A stretch of 64,000 bases of DNA from an uncultured Victivallales bacterium (GTDB lineage Bacteria; Verrucomicrobiota; Lentisphaeria; Victivallales; UBA1829), in NCBI GenBank assembly GCA_934644965.1, contig CAKUDG010000013.1:1-64000 (forward strand), given 5' to 3'. The translations under genes were made by a program, and so were the position numbers. The notes beneath the pieces are model-generated. The model was not told the DNA's origin and ran no database searches. It saw only the letters and a list, made by a program, of their open reading frames with translations. Shown here piece after piece: positions 59,906 through 64,000 of this stretch. Within the stretch, counting starts at the first letter, position 1. Every line of letters begins with the position of its first letter.

Positions 59906-60847
59906 TCACGGGTGACGGGGCTTCTGCTCCTCCGCCAGACGCCAGATCAGAGCCAGGGCGGTATCGGCGGCGGTTTTCATGCTCGATCCGGAAATCTTGT
60001 CCAGCGTGTCCGCACGGGTATGCCAGTAACGGTTCCCCGGGCCATATTCAAAATCTATAAGATTGATGGAGGGGACTCCCTGTTCCAGAAAGGGAACATG
60101 ATCATCCAGAATGGAAAGGCCGCTGCGGGAAAAATGTGCGCCGTACCCGAGTTTCCCGGCCTCTTCGAGGGTGAGACGCGTCAGAAGAGCGTCAGAATTT
60201 TCCGGAATGGTGACATTCAGGTCGCGGTCTCCGATCATGTCCAGCAGGATCATGGCACGGCACTGCGCGAGGGAGCCGTTCTTCTTCCAGACGGAGGCCA
60301 GACGGCGGCTTCCATGGAGACCGTCGTGCTTCCCGTATTCCAGCAGACATTCTTCTCCGTCGAAAAACACAAAGTGAATTGTGAAGGGGGGAACCCCCTC
60401 GGCTCCGTCGAGCGCCGTCATCATGGCGAGAAGGGCCCCAACGCCCGAGGCGCCGTCGTTGGCGCCTTCAAACGGGAAAAGCTGGAATTTCTTCGTATCG
60501 TAATGCGCTGCAACAAGAATATGCTCGGAAGACTTCCCCGGAAGAGTTGCAATGATATTGCAGAAACGCAGCTTACCGGAGGGTGTCAGGTCATCGAATT
60601 CCATCCGTTCCGTCCGGAAGCGCCTGAGTTTTCCTGCTTCGGAAGCGATCCAGTCCGCGGACTGTTTTGCGCCGGGGGAACCTGCATGCCTCGGGACGAT
60701 GGAAGCATTTTTTTCCGCAAAGGAAAATGCCAGATCCGCATCGATGCGGGGCGCTTCTTTCATCAGCGGCAGCCTCCGCCCTTCTCCGACGCCGCAGGCG
60801 CAGAGGCTGACAAAAAGCGGAAGAAGCGGGAGAAAAGAGATTCTCAT
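59906..60847 (-). CDS. M28-family lipoprotein, glutaminyl-peptide cyclotransferase-like
   Basis: 313 residues. The N-terminus is a probable lipoprotein signal (hydrophobic stretch then a Cys in the FVSLCACG region). Zinc-site motifs are AAHYD, GANDGASG, FDGEE, LLDMIGD and WHTRADTLDKI. The FFDGEE...GLHGSRRLA and DDHVPFLEQGVP arrangement matches glutaminyl cyclases, which turn N-terminal Gln into pyroglutamate, more than M28 aminopeptidases. The start overlaps the ftsZ stop by ATGA, tying it to the division operon. Confidence 0.83.
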   Translation of the reverse strand: MRISFLPLLPLFVSLCACGVGEGRRLPLMKEAPRIDADLAFSFAEKNASIVPRHAGSPGAKQSADWIASEAGKLRRFRTERMEFDDLTPSGKLRFCNIIATLPGKSSEHILVAAHYDTKKFQLFPFEGANDGASGVGALLAMMTALDGAEGVPPFTIHFVFFDGEECLLEYGKHDGLHGSRRLASVWKKNGSLAQCRAMILLDMIGDRDLNVTIPENSDALLTRLTLEEAGKLGYGAHFSRSGLSILDDHVPFLEQGVPSINLIDFEYGPGNRYWHTRADTLDKISGSSMKTAADTALALIWRLAEEQKPRHP

Positions 60848-62220
60848 GATCTGCCGTTCCCGCCTTTGTCAATGGTGATGTTCCGGCGCTGGAAGGTGGG
60901 AATATCGAGATCCTCCTCCTTGTATTTGGTGGGAGGCAGATTTGCAAAGATGCCCTTGGAATAGCTCTGGAGTTCCAGCACGCCCTGTTCCAGAGCGCCC
61001 TTCGTGCTTTCGGCGGAAACGGATCCTGCGGAAGGGGCGGCCGCGACTTTGCTGCTGCTCCATTCCTTCCGGTCCTTCCGCATGGGGGCGCTTTCAAGCT
61101 TCTGTTCGTATTTGATGGAAATGGCGGTGAGCTGGACCCGTCCGTCCGCGGCGGGCGTACTGCTCGCCCCGACAAGAAGATTGACCCCTTTCGGAAGCAT
61201 GCCGGAAATCTGTTCCAGTGTCCGCTTCATTTCCCCGAGAGTGAGATCCGCTCCTCCGCTCAGAACGATGATCGCAGCATCGGACGCCTCCAGCTTCGCA
61301 AGTCCGCCGAGAAACGGGGATTCCAGCATCCGTTCCAATGCAATGGTGCAGCGGTCGAGACCGTCTTTGTGCGAAGCGGAGCCGACTCCGACTCCGCAAG
61401 TGCATTTCCGCCCCCGAAGCAAAGCCATGAAGCTGGCTATGTCTGACCCGACAATGCTCCGGCTGCGCAGAAGTCCGCAGATGCCCGCCACCGTGCGGGC
61501 GATTTCCTCAGACGCCTTGGTGAAAGCCGCGGGAGCGGGAGTATTGGCTGGAAGCATGGAAAAAAGAAGATCGTTCGGCAGCGGAAGAAGGATATCCGTC
61601 ACGGGGAGGAGTTCCGCTATGCAGTCATCTGCGTTCTTCTTGCGCGAATACGCTTCAAAGGAAAAGGGGGTGCTCAGAAGAAAGACGGCGGGAATTTTCG
61701 CCGAGCGGACAATGCTTGCCACGGTTCTCATGCCTCCGGTGGCGGTCCCCCCGCCGAGACCGCCGGTCACGACCAGAAGAGAGACGCCGGTAAGAAGGGA
61801 GGCCATGCGGGAGCGTTCGCGGGCAAGGGCGCGTTCACCTCGGATAACGTCGCCTCCGCAGCCGGTTCCGTCGCGGATCACCCAGTCGGAGGAGGCTGCG
61901 ATTTTCTTCCCGGCCGTCGTTTCCGCGAGGGATTCGCTGTCCGTATCCACCACGGCCGTTTCGATCCAGGATGTCCCCGGGCAGGAGGAAAGCGCATGGA
62001 CAATCCGGCAGCCCTCTCCTCCGATTCCGATGACCAGTGCACGGGGGGAGGATTTTTCTTTTTCATCTCCAGCGGGCGTTCTTCCACCATCCCCGTCTGT
62101 CCTCCCGTCCGGGTTCTGTCCTGAGGAAGAGGGAATGGGGGAAGCGGAGGATGAGCTGGAAAGCGCATCTGCTGCTGCCGCCGAACGCGGGGAAAATCCG
62201 TCTTCTGTATCCGGGCTCAT
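60844..62220 (-). CDS. ftsZ: Cell division protein FtsZ, divergent
   Basis: 458 residues. A Ser/Ala/Asp-rich N-terminal extension (about 1-57) precedes the GTPase domain. The tubulin signature is GGLGGGTATG (153-162), and VIGIGGEGCRIVHAL is the first nucleotide loop. The T7 loop, NxDFAD in most FtsZ, reads GSDIAS (258-263), so the second catalytic Asp is a Ser. The C-terminal peptide DLDIPTFQRRN, which binds FtsA, is conserved. It would form the division ring. The start overlaps the ftsA stop (ATGA). Confidence 0.93.
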   Translation of the reverse strand: MSPDTEDGFSPRSAAAADALSSSSSASPIPSSSGQNPDGRTDGDGGRTPAGDEKEKSSPRALVIGIGGEGCRIVHALSSCPGTSWIETAVVDTDSESLAETTAGKKIAASSDWVIRDGTGCGGDVIRGERALARERSRMASLLTGVSLLVVTGGLGGGTATGGMRTVASIVRSAKIPAVFLLSTPFSFEAYSRKKNADDCIAELLPVTDILLPLPNDLLFSMLPANTPAPAAFTKASEEIARTVAGICGLLRSRSIVGSDIASFMALLRGRKCTCGVGVGSASHKDGLDRCTIALERMLESPFLGGLAKLEASDAAIIVLSGGADLTLGEMKRTLEQISGMLPKGVNLLVGASSTPAADGRVQLTAISIKYEQKLESAPMRKDRKEWSSSKVAAAPSAGSVSAESTKGALEQGVLELQSYSKGIFANLPPTKYKEEDLDIPTFQRRNITIDKGGNGRS

Positions 62221-63488
62221 ATTTTGAACGCCTTTTTAAATAGACCAAAACTTTTTTCGATTGTCCCTGCAAAGCCTTCGAGGGCGTCTCCAATCCGGTT
62301 GAGACCGCCGCGGACGGGATTGCTTTCCACTTCCAGGGCGTACTTGAGCAGACCGAGCAGGGCGGCATATCTGGGACTGCGGTCGATCCCCGTCATGGCT
62401 CCGCTGACCCCGGAGACATCGGCCCGCCGGACATGCGTTCCCATGACTTCGCGCATATTGTCCGCGGCGGAAGGCAGCAGAGCCCCGCCGCCGCAGAGAA
62501 CCGATCCCGCACCCAGAAGATGCGAGAGATTGCTCATATCCACCTTCTCTTTGATGATCGAAAACGTCTCGCGCAAACGCATGTCGATGATTTTTTCAAA
62601 GGAGACCAGAGGAATCCGGCGCAGTTTGTCCGCAGTGACTCCCGGAATTTCCACAAAATCATGCCCGGTTCTGCGAAGTTCCTCGATTCTGCCGTCCCGG
62701 AGAAGACGGCGGCAGAAATCCATGTTCAGGTCCAGCCCGATGGAGAGATCGTTTGCGAGGTTGTCCGTCCCGACCGGCAGCACGCCGCTCAGAAGCACCC
62801 CTTCGTTGTGGACCACCAGATAGTCGCAGACTCCAGCTCCGAAATCCACCAGGAGCGTCCCGTGTTCCCTTTCATCGGAACTGAGTGTTCCGTAAGCGGA
62901 AGCTATGCCTGAAAAAACGGCCTCGCCCCCGTTTTCAAAACCGAGTTCCCGAAGCATCGTGCGGATGGTTTCCATGGGTTTGCGGTCCGCGGAAATGATA
63001 TGCACGTAGGCATCCAGACGGTCCGCAACCTGCCCCAGCGGATTCTTCACACGATGACTCGAATCAATCGTGAAATAGGAATCAAAGGCGTTGAATGGAA
63101 TCAGATTCGGGGAAAGGGAAAGACTCTGTGCACGGCTGATGGCCTCTTCAATGTGGGAGGATTTGATTTTGTGGTCTTCATCATAAATGACGGTATTCCC
63201 CTCCCCCTGACGGGAGGAAATGCTCGGCCCGCTCAGAAGATAATAAACATTCCGGCGGTCAAAGGAACATGCGGCGGATTTGTCGGCATCCTCCAGCGCC
63301 TTGTCGAGAATACGCAGTGCCGTATTGTAGTCGGCTATCGCTCCTTTCAGAATCGAGCCTTCGCTCGGATGACCGCCAAAACCGAGAAGTTCCGGATTCC
63401 CCGCCTTGTCACAAGTCCCGTGAAGGGCGCAGATCTTGGAAGTCCCGAGTTCGATCACCGTAAAAATGTTTCTGCTGTGCAGAGCCAT
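62217..63488 (-). CDS. ftsA: Cell division protein FtsA
   Basis: About 423 residues. Actin-fold motifs: FTVIELGTSKICAL (phosphate 1) and LLVDFGAGVCDYLVV (phosphate 2), with GGGALLPSAADNM. The SHS2-type insertion region is recognisable. The last 15 residues (IEKSFGLFKKAFKI) form an amphipathic helix for membrane attachment. FtsA tethers FtsZ to the membrane. The ATG at 63488 with AGGTGA five bases upstream is preferred to the GTG at 63497. It heads a run with ftsZ, the cyclotransferase-like gene and two LPS-kinase-like genes. Confidence 0.93.
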   Translation of the reverse strand: MALHSRNIFTVIELGTSKICALHGTCDKAGNPELLGFGGHPSEGSILKGAIADYNTALRILDKALEDADKSAACSFDRRNVYYLLSGPSISSRQGEGNTVIYDEDHKIKSSHIEEAISRAQSLSLSPNLIPFNAFDSYFTIDSSHRVKNPLGQVADRLDAYVHIISADRKPMETIRTMLRELGFENGGEAVFSGIASAYGTLSSDEREHGTLLVDFGAGVCDYLVVHNEGVLLSGVLPVGTDNLANDLSIGLDLNMDFCRRLLRDGRIEELRRTGHDFVEIPGVTADKLRRIPLVSFEKIIDMRLRETFSIIKEKVDMSNLSHLLGAGSVLCGGGALLPSAADNMREVMGTHVRRADVSGVSGAMTGIDRSPRYAALLGLLKYALEVESNPVRGGLNRIGDALEGFAGTIEKSFGLFKKAFKI

Positions 63489-63529
63489 GGATTTCACCTG
63501 TCTCCCGGAGGCGGAAAAAATTCCGCCGT

Positions 63530-64000
63530 TCAGTGCGATACGACCGAGCGGATCACAGTTGCGGTTTTATCAATCTGCTCCCCGGAAAGATAAGGATGCA
63601 TCGGAAGCGCGAAAATGGTATCGGCCGCCTCTTCCGCCACAGGCATGTCGCCGCGGCGGTACCCCAGATATTTCATCGCCTGGAGAAGATGCATCGGAAT
63701 CGGGTAATAGCGCGCGGTCGGAATTTCGTTTTCCGCCAGAGCCTTCTGCATCTCGGCAAATTTCGGAGAACGCACGCAGTACTGCGCCCAGACGGAAACG
63801 TTCCCTTCCGGAATCACAGGCGTCTTCACCAGTCCGGAAAGACGCTCCGTGTACCGGGCCGCCACTTCCTGACGAAGTTCGATCTCCTCCGGATACAGTT
63901 TCAGCTTCTCCAGCAGAACCGCCGCCTGAAGAGTGTCCAGACGAGCATTCAGCCCCAGACGGACATTATCATATTTATCGCTTCCACGTCCATGAACGAG
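63530..64000 (-). CDS. DegT/DnrJ-family sugar aminotransferase (partial, cut by window end)
   Basis: Only the C-terminal part (about 156 residues) is present; the frame stays open to the window edge. Translation from the edge includes HGRGSDKYDN, then GLNARLDTLQAAVLLEKL, which is the conserved C-terminal segment of PLP-dependent DegT/DnrJ/EryC1/StrS transaminases. These add amino groups to nucleotide-linked keto-sugars for surface polysaccharides. It lies 41 nt upstream of ftsA in the same direction. Confidence 0.88.
   Translation of the reverse strand, partial: LVHGRGSDKYDNVRLGLNARLDTLQAAVLLEKLKLYPEEIELRQEVAARYTERLSGLVKTPVIPEGNVSVWAQYCVRSPKFAEMQKALAENEIPTARYYPIPMHLLQAMKYLGYRRGDMPVAEEAADTIFALPMHPYLSGEQIDKTATVIRSVVSH

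Noticed and set aside
1..64000. tRNA, rRNA, tmRNA, RNase P RNA, SRP RNA or CRISPR array
   Set aside because: I read both strands for T-loop (GTTCGA-type) and other conserved RNA core motifs and for spaced direct repeats, and found none convincing. A covariance-model search would be decisive.

Overview
The window looks like chromosomal DNA from a Gram-negative member of the PVC superphylum, most likely Lentisphaerota (Victivallis-like). This is inferred from gene content. A six-gene minus-strand operon has the order and architecture of the Akkermansia Amuc_1098-1102 pilus-like locus. It sits with LPS genes (waaA, WaaP-type kinases, O-antigen ligase, a DUF374 acyltransferase), a divergent FtsZ with an FtsA partner, and a Ser/Thr kinase. 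I found no prophage, insertion sequence, CRISPR array, tRNA or rRNA.

Layout. 1-10.9 kb: pilus-like/secretin operon on the minus strand, ending in two adjacent secretins and a terminator. 11.0-16.1 kb: secG, then a glycolytic block (gapA, pgk, a TIM-barrel isomerase, tpiA) with promoters and terminators. 16.3-19.5 kb: sugar-nucleotide and envelope genes (glycosyltransferase, UDP-glucuronate decarboxylase-like, reductase-like SDR). 20-25 kb, plus strand: waaA-thiC, then an AAA ATPase coupled to tadA. 25-32.4 kb: ygiQ, a membrane Ser/Thr kinase, HtrA protease, thioesterase-cmk and a small exported repeat protein. 32.7-36.2 kb, plus strand: a membrane protein, an RF-like GGQ protein and a Nudix hydrolase, then an ECF sigma / zinc anti-sigma / exported Pro-rich coiled-coil operon. 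36.2-41 kb: two copies of a 75-nt triple-hairpin repeat, then pyrG-xer-O-antigen ligase on the minus strand. 41.3-43.8 kb: a second exported Pro-rich coiled-coil protein, an acyltransferase and nth. 44.4-47.9 kb: the conserved rpmH-rnpA-yidD-yidC-khpB cluster; rpmH (44 aa) and a GTG start for rnpA were read directly from the DNA. 48-57.3 kb: purQ with a structured leader, an orphan Nif11-like leader peptide, two CNNM transporters, a HEAT-repeat protein, a phenylacetate-CoA ligase-like enzyme, a membrane protein and an exported Ala/Pro/Glu-rich protein. 57.4-64 kb: a YkgJ-type cysteine cluster protein, then a tightly packed minus-strand run (ftsA, ftsZ, a glutaminyl-cyclase-like M28 protein, two LPS-kinase-like proteins) and a DegT aminotransferase cut by the window end.

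Main points of interest: the 75-nt repeat with three conserved hairpins lying just past stop codons; the tandem secretins; the sigma/anti-sigma/coiled-coil operon with a paralogue 5 kb away; the switch-like leader before purQ; the orphan Nif11-like peptide; and an FtsZ whose catalytic T7 loop has lost its second aspartate. Many long ORFs opposite real genes (for example opposite the secretin and pgk) are compositional artefacts.
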